Shown: positions 1 to 8,948, counted from the stretch's first letter. The stretch: DNA of 64,000 bases from Pseudobacteroides cellulosolvens ATCC 35603 = DSM 2933 (GCF_001262605.1 NZ_LGTC01000001.1:3361001-3425000), one strand, 5' to 3'. Notes: generated by a model from the letters alone, not told the origin. Program-made: numbers and translations.

Positions 1-126
1 CAAAAGTCTTCTTGATTCTGAATCAAAGCGGTTATAGTAGTGCACTTCCCAATCCCCTTCCTCTACAGCTCGCAAACGGACTATTTCATTTTGCCAAAAA
101 TAATTTTGATAATTAATATCTCTCAT
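1..126 (-). CDS. GNAT N-acetyltransferase, N-terminal part (runs off left edge)
   Basis: The first 42 codons of a minus-strand gene begin at an ATG (124-126) placed after a good GGAGG site. The visible start reads MRDINYQNYFWQNEIVRLRA and continues with a VEEGDWEVHYYNRFDSES-like stretch. This resembles the opening strand and first helix of RimJ/RimL-type acetyltransferases (xxVRLRAVxxxDW). These enzymes move an acetyl group from acetyl-CoA to an amine. The acetyl-CoA loop lies outside the window, so the substrate cannot be guessed. The gene is followed upstream (higher coordinates) by attC-like site A, so it is the cassette on the far side of that site. Family call fairly sure, function not. 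Confidence 0.7.
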   Translation of the reverse strand, partial: MRDINYQNYFWQNEIVRLRAVEEGDWEVHYYNRFDSESRRLL

Positions 127-212
127 CTTCAAACCTCCACTATATTTATACATTGTCAAGTAAGCCATACCTCAACCCCGCCACACGATGTGGCGGTCAA
201 CCCTTGCGATTT

Positions 213-381
213 CATATCGTCGGCATGGAAGAAGTTCCAGAGCCGGATCCAAAAGGATAACCCGTGAGAGCCGCTTCGCGGCCGGTGATGGAATTTGGTG
301 CGGCATTCTTCATGCTCCTTCTTCGAAGAATTTACTTCATGATCTTCTACCCCGAACCTTTACTTCCATGCATTGTTATTT
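213..381 (-). repeat. attC-like site A with flanking hairpins
   Basis: The inner stem is CATGGAAG (224-231) with CTTCCATG (363-370). The right R box is GTTATTT (375-381); on the left the R box is the variant CATATCG. A hairpin with stem CCGCCACA and loop CGA lies at 178-196. A hairpin with 9-bp stem GAGACCCAC and loop AGGAC lies at 404-426. The site separates the acetyltransferase from the methyltransferase cassette. Confidence 0.8.
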
Positions 382-441
382 AAAGTCGAACGCCCCTTGT
401 TCAGAGACCCACAGGACGTGGGTCTCTTCAATATACCTCAT

Positions 442-967
442 TTATTTATGCCCTATAATTAACGGTTTCTTTGCATCGATAATAATTGATACCATACCAA
501 GGTTTTCTAGTGAATTTCTTGTATCAAATCTAAGGGATCTTCCTATCATGCCATCATTTTCATTCCAATATGTATAATGAAAATCGCCATTCTCATCACA
601 GTATTCAAGCAAAGACACTTCAAATCCTGCTTTTTCAAAAACACTGATTAATGTCTTATAATCATAAACAATTTTATGTGTGGCTGCAGGATGATCTTTA
701 GGCCCTGGTCCACCAATTTGCACCATATTTTGGTACCATTCATTTCTAAAATATTTATCTGGAACAGCACAGCGAATGTATCCACCTGGCTTTAGATATC
801 TATAACAATTTTTTGCTGCTAATATTCCTTCTTCATATGTGAGATGTTCCCATATATGCTCAGCAAGTAAAGCATCAATACTTTCAATTGGAAACATCTT
901 CTTCCAATCTGATATTTTAACTAAGTTTAAATCTTTTTCTTGTGCGTTGTGTCTACAACCCCTATTA
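442..967 (-). pseudogene. SAM-dependent methyltransferase, 5' part cut off by Tn3 transposon
   Basis: The minus-strand frame stays open from the stop at 442 up to the transposon end at 968, past the first ATG at 897. The protein carries the late class I methyltransferase motifs: IDALLAEHIWEHLTYEEG (acidic strand 4 region), then LKPGGYIRCAVPD (post-motif III), and a C-terminal FEKAGFEVSLLEYCDENG stretch. The N-terminal part that binds SAM (GxGxG) is missing, so the product cannot be active as a full enzyme. It is a cassette gene: its stop lies 16 bp from the hairpin of attC-like site A. Its cognate cassette start has been lost with the transposon insertion. Confidence 0.75.
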
Positions 968-1005
968 GGGGTACTGGCAGCAAAACGCGGATTTTATACG
1001 CTTAG
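968..1005 (+). repeat. Left terminal inverted repeat of the Tn3-family transposon
   Basis: It begins with GGGG as in other Tn3-family ends and is 38 bp long. It differs from the right end only at inner positions 33 and 36. Confidence 0.9.
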
Positions 1006-1184
1006 AAATAAAAGGTTGAAAAATAGCCATTTTTATATACTTTAACGTATTCTCAGAATTTCACGTTGGTAGTAATTAAGCGTTCTTGGCAATAAATATG
1101 GCTATAAGTTATATCAACATTGCATAGAATACTGCTTCTTGGAATAATCTACCGCTTAAAAGATGCCTGTACCCTATTTACCCA

Positions 1185-1229
1185 AAAAAGGTACTTTTGA
1201 ATATTAATAGTATTCAAAAGTACCTTTTT
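1185..1229 (-). terminator. Rho-independent terminator after the protease operon
   Basis: A 19-bp perfect stem (1185-1203 with 1211-1229) encloses a 7-nt loop. Read on the minus strand it ends in a run of T. It lies 70 bp past the stop of the gene at 1301-1951 and should end the two-gene transcript. Confidence 0.85.
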
Positions 1230-1300
1230 CCTCCCACCGCTTAGTGGCCTATTTAAGTATTTTTGCAACCTCATAATAATTGAGGTAACAGTTTAATCAA

Positions 1301-1951
1301 TTATTTCTTTTGTTTTTTTAAACCATTAGTAATATCATTTACTAAAATATCTACATTATTATTGTCATATTTCGAAACAGCTTCATTATCAGAGAAAGAT
1401 ATTACTTTAGAGTTTTTTTCTATTTTGAACAATCCATTTTCTGCATCTACTGAAGAATATAAATTGTCAGTTCCTGGATGTTTCTTAAGTATTAATAATA
1501 CTTTCTGTTCTCTTTTTATTTTTGTCTCTCCTTCATCATTCCCTGCTTGACCCATCTGCCCAACGGTAATAATATCAGTTGTTGGTGAACTGCCATAAAT
1601 TACTTTTTCAATTTGTACATTTGTATGAGTTACTTCCATTTTTGTATTTATATTAGGGTACATAGCCTTAAGTTTCTTTGCTTGGCTTTCTCCTCCTGGC
1701 AGAGGAAATTCTGTTTCAACGGTTTTTCCATCGTCTATTACTTTTCCAATAGCAACAAGATCAGCAAATTTTAAAATTTCGTCTATTGAATTTATTTTTA
1801 TCCTAAAAGCTGTTTCATCAAAGGATTTTGATCCAATAATTTTAGTATCTGATATATTATTTTCGTTTTTGGCAAAAGTAAAAATAGTTACAAAAGCGAC
1901 TGCCAATATAGTTACTGTTAGAGAAACATATTTAATATATTTGTTTGCCAT
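1301..1951 (-). CDS. Exported or membrane-anchored protein of unknown function
   Basis: 216 aa. ATG with GGAGG 9 nt before it. Residues 7-28 form one hydrophobic helix after a short lysine-rich start (MANKYIKYV), so the protein is a signal-anchored or secreted protein with no lipobox cysteine. The rest is charged and soluble, with a stretch ADLVAIGKVIDDGKTVE followed later by LLILKKHPGTDNLYSSVDAE. That pattern is common in clostridial exported proteins of unknown role. It sits 21 bp after the matrixin gene in one transcript inside the transposon, so a role linked to the protease (inhibitor, chaperone or surface partner) is possible but unproven. No family named with confidence. Confidence 0.75.
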   Translation of the reverse strand: MANKYIKYVSLTVTILAVAFVTIFTFAKNENNISDTKIIGSKSFDETAFRIKINSIDEILKFADLVAIGKVIDDGKTVETEFPLPGGESQAKKLKAMYPNINTKMEVTHTNVQIEKVIYGSSPTTDIITVGQMGQAGNDEGETKIKREQKVLLILKKHPGTDNLYSSVDAENGLFKIEKNSKVISFSDNEAVSKYDNNNVDILVNDITNGLKKQKK

Positions 1952-1972
1952 AGTAAAATTCCTCCTTCTTTT

Positions 1973-2611
1973 TTATGGATAAAACCCTATTAAGTCACTT
2001 CTATCATGTGCCTGTGGTAATGTCCAGTTATTCCAACTTGGAAAATCACCTGTGTGCATTATAGATACATCAGTAGAAGACGGATGGCCAAGACCTAATA
2101 CGTGGCCAAGCTCATGAGTAAGAATATACAACTTTTGGTCACTAGATATTGTTCCAAAGTTAGGATTTGTGTTTACACTTGCATATGTTATATTTACTCC
2201 ACAATTGGTATTAGTCACACCTGTAACTGGATCTATCCAACAGTTACCATTTGCATCATACCCTAGTGTTCTTGCAATAACATTACTTGGCCAATATGAT
2301 GGCCAAGTTGTATAAGTATAATAATCAACTTTTGATGAACCAACTGCAGCATTTTGCACATATGCTCTCAAGCTACTATTATTAGTCCAATTGTTAATTG
2401 AGTTATAATAATTACCTGACCAATTACTATCTAAATTACTGCCATTTGTCAAGACATATGCATAATGATGATACATGCCACCAGAATAAGTATATCTGAC
2501 ATCATTCCATCTATGAGGTACACCTGGAGCAAATTCATGTGCACTTGTTTGCAAAACAAAATTTAATAGAGTAACAATAATAACTACTAAAATTATAACT
2601 GATTTTTTCAT
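1973..2611 (-). CDS. Secreted matrixin-family zinc metalloprotease
   Basis: 212 aa. Starts MKKSVIILVVIIVTLLNF with a typical signal peptide ending near TSAHE. The C-terminal third has the metzincin zinc motif HELGHVLGLGH (three His ligands, Glu as general base), then SIMHTGDF with the Met of the Met-turn. The middle has asparagine- and tyrosine-rich sequence as in small bacterial matrixins. It should cleave proteins outside the cell. First gene of a two-gene transcript with the 216-aa exported protein, ahead of a strong terminator. Finding it as passenger DNA between the end and the resolution site of a Tn3-family transposon is uncommon. GGAGG lies 12 nt before the ATG. Confidence 0.92.
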   Translation of the reverse strand: MKKSVIILVVIIVTLLNFVLQTSAHEFAPGVPHRWNDVRYTYSGGMYHHYAYVLTNGSNLDSNWSGNYYNSINNWTNNSSLRAYVQNAAVGSSKVDYYTYTTWPSYWPSNVIARTLGYDANGNCWIDPVTGVTNTNCGVNITYASVNTNPNFGTISSDQKLYILTHELGHVLGLGHPSSTDVSIMHTGDFPSWNNWTLPQAHDRSDLIGFYP

Positions 2612-3151
2612 AATAGTAAAAACCTCCTTTACAATTAATTATTAACATGAAAAGTATAGAATAACAAAAACTCTATATTCCCCCCTTCCTCTTCATTAGA
2701 CATTAGTAAATATAAAATAGTTCCATATTTATTATAATATTATATAAATTATGGGACTGTTTATATATCTATTTATGTAAGAAATGAAACACTTATGTTA
2801 CCCGTTGGTTACATTTATATATTATCATTTCCGTAACGCAATGTCAATGGGATTTTGCATATAAGTAACAAACTATTTGTTAAGAGTTTGATTATATTGA
2901 CATTATAATTATAATTATTAATAATAGTATAATTTGTAGAATTATGGTGTCGAATCATTGTTATTCTGTATACAGTTTATGTCATATTATGCTACCTCAC
3001 AGGATTTTTGAAAGTTAATTTTAAAAATTACGGATAAAAGGGTTGTAGCAGATAAGACATAGCCTGACTTATGAATAATACCTTTACCAAAAGATATAAA
3101 TTTAATATAAGAGGCATCTTTTAACGGAAATCATACGATAAGCGGTAGATT
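2612..3151. other. Intergenic stretch without a gene inside the transposon
   Basis: AT-rich DNA upstream of the protease operon, probably holding its promoter. At 3112-3158 it contains a copy of a short sequence (AGGCATCTTTTAA ... AAGCGGTAGATTATTCC) that occurs inverted and without its middle at 1140-1170, so the cargo is bracketed by an inverted repeat. Confidence 0.5.
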
Positions 3152-3257
3152 ATTCCGAGAATATATATTCTCGGAATTGTTTCTTTTATATCGTATTGAT
3201 TCATTTCCTAGAATACGCTATAATTGTGATATAATCCATGCCGAGAATACGTTATAA
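3152..3257 (+). other. Probable internal resolution site (IRS) for TnpI
   Basis: A perfect 26-bp palindrome (3152-3177) with half-site ATTCCGAGAATAT is followed by two direct repeats of the same core motif: TAGAATACGCTATAA (3209-3223) and CGAGAATACGTTATAA (3242-3257). Tn4430 has the same layout: an inverted core IR1-IR2 where strands are exchanged and accessory motifs DR1-DR2 (known). The site lies upstream of the tyrosine recombinase, as expected. Confidence 0.75.
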
Positions 3258-3263
3258 GGAGGA

Positions 3264-3353
3264 ATGGAACTTTGGCTGTTGTTTGTTGAGGTAATACTTC
3301 TTGTACTTATAATAAATCAGGAAATGAGTGTGGTAAGGAATATATTTTTTTGA
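3264..3353 (+). CDS. Possible 29-residue hydrophobic peptide upstream of tnpI
   Basis: AAGGAGG (3256-3262) is followed almost at once by ATG, and the frame reads MELWLLFVEVILLVLIINQE then ten more residues to a TGA. The spacing between the ribosome site and the ATG is very short. It could be a leader peptide for tnpI-tnpA or chance. It overlaps nothing else. Confidence 0.25.
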   Translation: MELWLLFVEVILLVLIINQEMSVVRNIFF

Positions 3354-3477
3354 ACACTACCGCTGAATGTATGAGTTGCTCAAATTTGGAGCAGATATCT
3401 AAAATAAGGATGAATGAAGAATAAATGACTGTACAGAAATAACAGTGACTCATTAATAGAAAGAGAGAATACACAAA

Positions 3478-4374
3478 ATGCTGGATGAATATATTTTATG
3501 GCTTAAAACTGATGGAAAAAGCAAAAAAACCGTAAATGAATACCCGATGATATTGCAAAAACTCATGAAATGGTATGAAGAAACTGAAGGTAACGAATTT
3601 CAGCCAGACAAGGTTACTACTCTTCATATCCACGAATTCGTCACCTTTTTGGACAAGATCGTAAATTATGAGCCAGCCTATATAAATAAAATACTTGCCT
3701 CATTAAAGACTTTTTATAAGTATGCTTTAGAAAAAGGGTTGGTCATATATAATCCGATGCTTAAGGTAAAAATGAAACGGACTATGAAGCAGTATGCAGC
3801 TCCTAAATGGCTTTCAAAACAAGAAGCATCCAAGTTTTTTCATGCTATTGAGCAGGAAAAAAACGAAAAACAAAAAGCCAGAGACATGGCTGTATGCAGA
3901 CTAATGGCTGGAGCTGGTTTAAGAGTCCATGAAGTATCTGACCTGAATATTTCAGATATATGTATTGAAAAACGTAAAGAGAGTGTTACTGTTAGAAGAG
4001 GCAAAGGCGGCAAATTCAGGATTGTACCTTTGAACAGTGATGTTGTAGAAAGTTTGGAATCCTTTATGAAATACCGGGAGAACACAAATATGAATAGCCA
4101 TGAACCATTATTTTTAAGTGAACGAAATACACGTCTATCAGACAGGACAATAAGGCATTTGGTAACAAAGTATGCCTATTCTTCAAAGCTCGATGATGTA
4201 TCCCCCCATACTTTGAGGCATACATTTTGTAAAAACCTTGCTGATCAAGGCTATGGATTGCAAATTATAGCTCAATTAGCAGGGCATGAATCTTTAGAGA
4301 CAACACGTAGGTATACTCAACCTGGGAACAATGATTTAAGAAGAGCTGTACAGACGATATCAGAAAAAAGATAG
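3478..4374 (+). CDS. tnpI: Tyrosine site-specific recombinase (transposon resolvase)
   Basis: 298 aa. Residues 1-90 form the SAM-like core-binding domain and 110-298 the catalytic domain. Catalytic residues visible: Arg149 (GLRVHE), His244/Arg247 (HTLRHT), His270 (LAGHES) and the nucleophile Tyr279 (RRYTQ). The size is close to TnpI of Tn4430 (284 aa). It should resolve cointegrates formed by the transposase, acting at the palindromic site 220 bp upstream. It is followed by tnpA after 10 bp, so both are co-transcribed. No frameshift or missing residue. Confidence 0.9.
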   Translation: MLDEYILWLKTDGKSKKTVNEYPMILQKLMKWYEETEGNEFQPDKVTTLHIHEFVTFLDKIVNYEPAYINKILASLKTFYKYALEKGLVIYNPMLKVKMKRTMKQYAAPKWLSKQEASKFFHAIEQEKNEKQKARDMAVCRLMAGAGLRVHEVSDLNISDICIEKRKESVTVRRGKGGKFRIVPLNSDVVESLESFMKYRENTNMNSHEPLFLSERNTRLSDRTIRHLVTKYAYSSKLDDVSPHTLRHTFCKNLADQGYGLQIIAQLAGHESLETTRRYTQPGNNDLRRAVQTISEKR

Positions 4375-4384
4375 AGGAAAAAAT

Positions 4385-7360
4385 ATGTCTTTACGTGGCG
4401 GTGAAATACTTACAAAAGAACAAAGATTAGAATATACTGGAATTCCAGATAGTCTGAACGAAGCGGATATTGCGAGGTACTATACCCTTTCGCAGTCAGA
4501 TATTGAGATAATCAATAGACACCGTAGGGATTATAATCGTCTGGGGTTTGCTTTGCAATTGTGTGTATTAAGATATCCGGGATGGCCTCTGTCCATCGTA
4601 AAGGATATCCCTCAAAATGTTCTTACATATGTCGCTGAGCAAATAGATGTTAAGCCAGAAATATACTTACAATATCGCCAGCGTGAAGCCACTGTACAGG
4701 AGCACTTAGATGAAATTAGACAAGAGTATGGGTATAAGGCTTTTTCCGAACGGGAAAAACTAACATTGTCAAAGAGCTTGTATAACTTTGCTATGGAAAA
4801 CGGTAATTCATTATACCTTATAAATACTGCCATATCAGAACTCAGAAAAAACAAAGTTGTAATGCCAGCAATGGCAACGATAGAATATGCAGTATGGGAA
4901 TCTCGTAAAACTGCTGAAGAAGTGATATTTAGTACTGTAAATAACTGTATAACTCAGAAGCAGAAGCAAATGCTTGATGAATTAGTAAATTCGAAAGTGG
5001 AAAAAAACAAAACGTGTTTGACATGGCTTAGGGAATATCCTACAAGGCATTCCCCTGAGGCATTTGAAAAAGTCATTGAAAAACTTGAGTACATAAAAAG
5101 TTTAAATCTTACTATAAATACAAGTGGTATTCATCATAACAGGTTAGTACAACTATCACGTATGGGTGCAAGATATGAAACTCAGGCTTTTCAGCGTTTT
5201 GAAGATTCTAAAAGGTATGCAATCCTTGTCATATATATTTTAGATTTGAGCCAGGATTTAATTGACTTTGCTATCGAAATACATGATAGACAAATGATGA
5301 GCCTTGAAAATAGCGGACGCAGACAGCAGGAAGAAATCCAAAAGCAAAACGGTAAATCCTTAAACGAAAAGGTAGTACACTATGCCAGCCTTGTAAAAGC
5401 ATTGTCTAGAGCAAGAAGTGACGGACTCGATCCTTACGAAACGATTGAAGTATCTGTAATGCCATGGGATAAACTTGTTTCGTCAGGTCAAGAGGCAGAA
5501 AAATTAGCACGCCCTATTGATTATGATTATTTAGATTTACTGGAAAGTAAATTTAATACGCTAAGGAAATATACTCCGACACTGCTAAAAAGCCTTGAAT
5601 ACCGTTCAACAAAATCTACGGAATCTTTATTGGAAGCCATTTCCATAATTAATGAAATGAATAGTTCAAAAAAAAGAATAGTTCCTCAAAATGCACCTTT
5701 AGACTTTATAAATAATAGATGGAATAAATATGTTTTTAATAAAGATGGAACTGTTAACCGTAGATATTATGAATTAGCAGTATTAACAGAATTAAAAAAT
5801 GGTATTCGCTCAGGTGACATTTCAGTTGTGGGCAGCAGAAGACATAAGGATTTTGATGAGTATCTGGTATCTGAAGATGATTGGAATGATAAAAAAGCTA
5901 ATAATACTACAAAACTAGTTGTAAGTAGTTCATTCAGTGAATACATTGAAGAGCGTAAAGAAGCCTTATTGAAGCGTATCAAGTGGATTAGTGAAAATAT
6001 TCAAACTCTTGAAGGAGTAAGCCTTGAAAAAGGAGAAATTGAGCTTAAACGTCTTGAGAAGAATACACCTGATGAGGCAAAAAATTATAGTAAGTCTATT
6101 TATGAACTTATTCCAAGAGTTAAGCTAACTGACCTTCTAATGGAAGTTATGAGTTGGACAAATTTTGAGGAACAATTTACTCATGCTTCTACTGGCAAAG
6201 CACCGAAAGAAGATGAGAAGGAAACTATATTAGCTACTTTAATTGCAATGGGGACGAACATTGGACTAACTAAAATGGCTGATGCTACAAATAATATATC
6301 TTATTACCAGATGGCCAATGAAGCACAGTGGAGAATGTATGATGATGCAATGAACCGTGCCCGTTCAATTTTGGTAAATTTTCATCATAAATTATATTTT
6401 CCATCTTATTGGGGCGATGGAACAACTTCTTCAAGTGACGGTATGAGAGTAACAACAAGCGTCTCTTCCCTGCATGGTGAGCATAATCCTCATTACGGTT
6501 CAGGGAAAGGTTCAACTATGTACCGCTTTATAAGTGACCAATATTCTGTTTTCTATTCCAAAGTCATCAACACAAATGCCAGAGACGCTGTACATGTAAT
6601 TGATGGTCTTTTACATCATGAAACGGATCTCAACATAAAGGAACATTATACAGACACAGCTGGATTTACAGAGCAGACCTTTGGTTTATGTCATCTATTA
6701 GGATTTCGATTTGCTCCAAGATTGAGAGATATAGCCGATGCAAAACTATATACTTTTACAAAACCAAGTGATTATCCCAAACTACAAAATTTATTAAAAT
6801 ATAAAATAAACACCAAAATTATTGAGAAAAACTATGATGATATTCTTAGGCTTGCACATACAATCAGGGAAGGAAAAGTATCTGCATCGCTCATAATGGG
6901 CAAACTAGGCTCATATGCAAGAAAAAACAGCCTTTCTGATGCTTTAAGAGAAATGGGACGTATCGAAAAGACTATCTTTATTCTCGACTATATATCTAGT
7001 GAAGAGTTACGCAGGCGTATTCAAAAAGGATTAAACAAGGGTGAAGCAGCACATTCATTAGCCCGCTCTGTGTTCTTTGCAAAACGTGGGGAATTCCATG
7101 AGAGAGATTTACAAGACCAGATGCAGCGTGATAGTGCCTTAACTTTATTAATAGATGCAATCACAATTTGGAATACTGTTTATTTGACAAAAGCTGTAGA
7201 TTACCTTAGGGATAGAAATGAACTTAATGAAGACCTTTTGGCCTATGTATCTCCTCTAAATTGGGAGCATATAAACTTTTACGGACACTATAGTTTCAAC
7301 AAAAGAAGCATTACAACATTAGATTCTTTAAGACCATTAAATATAAAAACTAATAAATAA
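4385..7360 (+). CDS. tnpA: Tn3-family transposase
   Basis: 991 aa, the usual Tn3 TnpA length. The N-terminal half has the DUF4158-type DNA-binding start (LTKEQRLEYTGIPDSLNEAD). The C-terminal half has the DDE domain: the first Asp in YWGDGTTSSSDG, a central EHYTDTAGFTEQTFGLCHLL segment with the second Asp, and the end segment around LDYISSEELRRRIQKGLNKG with the Glu. The last residues LNWEHINFYGHYSFN are the conserved Tn3 ending. It carries out replicative transposition using the 38-bp ends. The gene is intact with AGAGGAAA just before the ATG, so the element may still be active, or was recently. Confidence 0.95.
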   Translation: MSLRGGEILTKEQRLEYTGIPDSLNEADIARYYTLSQSDIEIINRHRRDYNRLGFALQLCVLRYPGWPLSIVKDIPQNVLTYVAEQIDVKPEIYLQYRQREATVQEHLDEIRQEYGYKAFSEREKLTLSKSLYNFAMENGNSLYLINTAISELRKNKVVMPAMATIEYAVWESRKTAEEVIFSTVNNCITQKQKQMLDELVNSKVEKNKTCLTWLREYPTRHSPEAFEKVIEKLEYIKSLNLTINTSGIHHNRLVQLSRMGARYETQAFQRFEDSKRYAILVIYILDLSQDLIDFAIEIHDRQMMSLENSGRRQQEEIQKQNGKSLNEKVVHYASLVKALSRARSDGLDPYETIEVSVMPWDKLVSSGQEAEKLARPIDYDYLDLLESKFNTLRKYTPTLLKSLEYRSTKSTESLLEAISIINEMNSSKKRIVPQNAPLDFINNRWNKYVFNKDGTVNRRYYELAVLTELKNGIRSGDISVVGSRRHKDFDEYLVSEDDWNDKKANNTTKLVVSSSFSEYIEERKEALLKRIKWISENIQTLEGVSLEKGEIELKRLEKNTPDEAKNYSKSIYELIPRVKLTDLLMEVMSWTNFEEQFTHASTGKAPKEDEKETILATLIAMGTNIGLTKMADATNNISYYQMANEAQWRMYDDAMNRARSILVNFHHKLYFPSYWGDGTTSSSDGMRVTTSVSSLHGEHNPHYGSGKGSTMYRFISDQYSVFYSKVINTNARDAVHVIDGLLHHETDLNIKEHYTDTAGFTEQTFGLCHLLGFRFAPRLRDIADAKLYTFTKPSDYPKLQNLLKYKINTKIIEKNYDDILRLAHTIREGKVSASLIMGKLGSYARKNSLSDALREMGRIEKTIFILDYISSEELRRRIQKGLNKGEAAHSLARSVFFAKRGEFHERDLQDQMQRDSALTLLIDAITIWNTVYLTKAVDYLRDRNELNEDLLAYVSPLNWEHINFYGHYSFNKRSITTLDSLRPLNIKTNK

Positions 7361-7372
7361 GGAGTGTTTAAA

Positions 7373-7951
7373 ATGCCTTTACCACAGGAAGAAGGAAAAT
7401 ATTCATATGCAGATTACTTGACATGGCCTGACGAAGAAAGATGGGAAATTATCGACGGAATTGCTTATATGCAGGCTGCTCCATCACCAGCTCATCAATT
7501 AATATCTGGTGAATTGTATAGACAATTTGCAAACTATTTACAAGGTAAACCCTGTAAAGTCTATCCTGCTCCTTTTTGCGTAAGATTAACGAAAGGTGAC
7601 GAAAATAATAATGAAGATATTAATAAAGTTGTTGAACCGGATATTACTGTAGTATGCGATAAATCTAAAATTGATGAAAGAGGCTGCAATGGTGCCCCAG
7701 ATATGATAATTGAAGTTATGTCTCCATCTTCAATTAAGAAAGACAGAGTTATAAAGTTTAATAAATACGAAAAAGCAGGAGTAAGAGAATATTGGATTGT
7801 AGAGCCTGACGTAAAAATTGTAAGTGCCTTTATACTACAAGAAAGTGGTAGATATGGACGTCCTGAAATCTATACAGAGGACGAAAAAATAGAAGTATCA
7901 ATATTTCCTGACTTGATAATTGATTTGAATTCTGTTTTTGGTACAATATAG
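7373..7951 (+). CDS. Uma2-family PD-(D/E)XK nuclease-like protein
   Basis: 192 aa from ATG 7373, chosen over the upstream GTG 7364 because AAGGAG (7358-7363) is then 9 nt away. Family signs in order: YADYLTWPDEERWEIIDGIAYMQAAPSPAHQ, then VVEPDITVVCD (Asp of the nuclease core), PDMIIEVMSPSSIKKD (E-x-x-S) and KFNKYEKAGVREYWIVEP. These are the hallmarks of the Uma2/DUF820 restriction-endonuclease-like fold. The biological role is unknown, though such genes are often many-copy in bacterial genomes. It lies directly after tnpA with no gap for a promoter, so it is transposon cargo. Confidence 0.9.
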   Translation: MPLPQEEGKYSYADYLTWPDEERWEIIDGIAYMQAAPSPAHQLISGELYRQFANYLQGKPCKVYPAPFCVRLTKGDENNNEDINKVVEPDITVVCDKSKIDERGCNGAPDMIIEVMSPSSIKKDRVIKFNKYEKAGVREYWIVEPDVKIVSAFILQESGRYGRPEIYTEDEKIEVSIFPDLIIDLNSVFGTI

Positions 7952-8014
7952 TCATTTTAAAAAGGGTGCTGGTCTTAGAGTATACAAAATCAAGGATTTT
8001 CATAACTTTCATTG

Positions 8015-8052
8015 CTTAGAGTATAAAATCCGCGTTTTGCTGCCAGTACCCC
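8015..8052 (-). repeat. Right terminal inverted repeat of the Tn3-family transposon
   Basis: 38 bp ending in CCCC at 8049-8052. A second partial copy of its inner motif (CTTAGAGTATAC) lies just inside near 7975, perhaps an extra transposase-binding site. Confidence 0.9.
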
Positions 8053-8854
8053 TATTTATACACAAGAGGTTAGAATTCCAACAACTTTCTCTGATAAACC
8101 CGGTGATATTCCTATTGGATTATATTGGGCGTATAATAATGAATTGTCTAAAGATATAGGGCTAGATATTTCCCCATATAAAGATAAGGAAGCGATTGCA
8201 TTTACTGCTTACCTCAAAGAAAATATTGACAATTACCCTAATAGGTTGCGTGCCGAAATAATAGCGTGTGATGGTAAAATTATCGGAGCCTGGCTTGGTA
8301 GAGGAGCACATTATGGTTTCGCTGCTGCATTAAACAAGCGACATTTTGCCGAAATTGTTAATAAAACATGGGATGAATGGCTTGTGTGTGAGGGTTTAGT
8401 AGATTATAATAATGGTTTTGACGCTGAAACAAAAAGTTTATCCCCTAAAGAAGTTATAAAAAAATATTTTGAAGCTATGGATACCAGGGATTATAAAACT
8501 GCATACGCCTTACTTTCAAAGGCTGAACAAACATTTTATCTATTTCGTAACCTTGATAGCCATAAGCTATATCAGAGTAGTTGGGACGCAGATGTTTTAG
8601 GCATTCCGAATATTATACAGGCTAAATTGAAGGAATGTCGTTTGAGGGATAACTATAGGTATGACCCCAATAATAGACCGCCAAAAGATTTATTAAATAG
8701 AAATGTTAGTAAAAAAGTACATTATATTATTGTTGCCGATATGAAATATAAACAAATTGTTACATGTGCTAATGGAATTAACAGCTGGACTATGACACTA
8801 GTAAAAGAGAACCCCGATGCTCCCTGGAGAATTGATGCTGAAAATACAGGTTAA
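8053..8854 (+). pseudogene. DUF4830/DUF4829-like protein gene, 5' end removed by transposon
   Basis: The plus-strand frame is open from the very end of the transposon (reading PIYTQEVRIPTTFSDKPGD...) well before the first possible start TTG at 8144. The N-terminal part (IGLYWAYNNELSKDIGLDISPYKDKE ... RAEIIACDGKIIGAWLGRG) looks like DUF4830. The C-terminal part (PKEVIKKYFEAMDTRDYKTAYALLSK) looks like the NTF2-like DUF4829. Such clostridial proteins are usually exported lipoproteins, so the signal peptide has been lost here. It points opposite to the cassettes and does not match the methyltransferase fragment at the other transposon end. Confidence 0.75.
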
Positions 8855-8870
8855 TTATTAAAATAATGAG

Positions 8871-8903
8871 CTATGAGCCTGATGTTAACCCGTTGGGCTT
8901 TTT
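8871..8903 (+). terminator. Possible weak terminator
   Basis: AGCC and GGCT arms around a nested CCC-GTT-GGG are followed by TTTTTCTTTT, just past the stop of the truncated gene at 8854. The stem is short. Confidence 0.35.
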
Positions 8904-8948
8904 CTTTTATTGCCAACGCCCTACTTACGGGAGGGCTACCCCTATTGC

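Larger units (their letters stand above)
968..8052. mobile_element. Tn3-family transposon, Tn4430-like (TnpI/TnpA) with protease and nuclease cargo
   Basis: Two 38-bp inverted ends starting GGGGTACTGGCAGCAAAACG lie at 968-1005 and 8015-8052 and match at 36 of 38 positions. Inside are a tyrosine recombinase, a 991-aa transposase, an internal resolution site and three other genes. Tn4430 of Bacillus thuringiensis has the same plan and similar protein sizes (known). The 5 bp outside the ends are TATTA (963-967) and TATTT (8053-8057), so a target duplication is not exact. The flanking genes are unrelated and in opposite directions, which suggests a rearrangement between two copies instead of simple insertion (inference). 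Confidence 0.9.

Noticed and set aside
188..577. 129-codon plus-strand frame across attC-like site A
   Set aside because: It runs through the structured site and the opposite strand of the methyltransferase gene; no ribosome site and no protein-like pattern. Similar frames across the other sites were dropped for the same reason.
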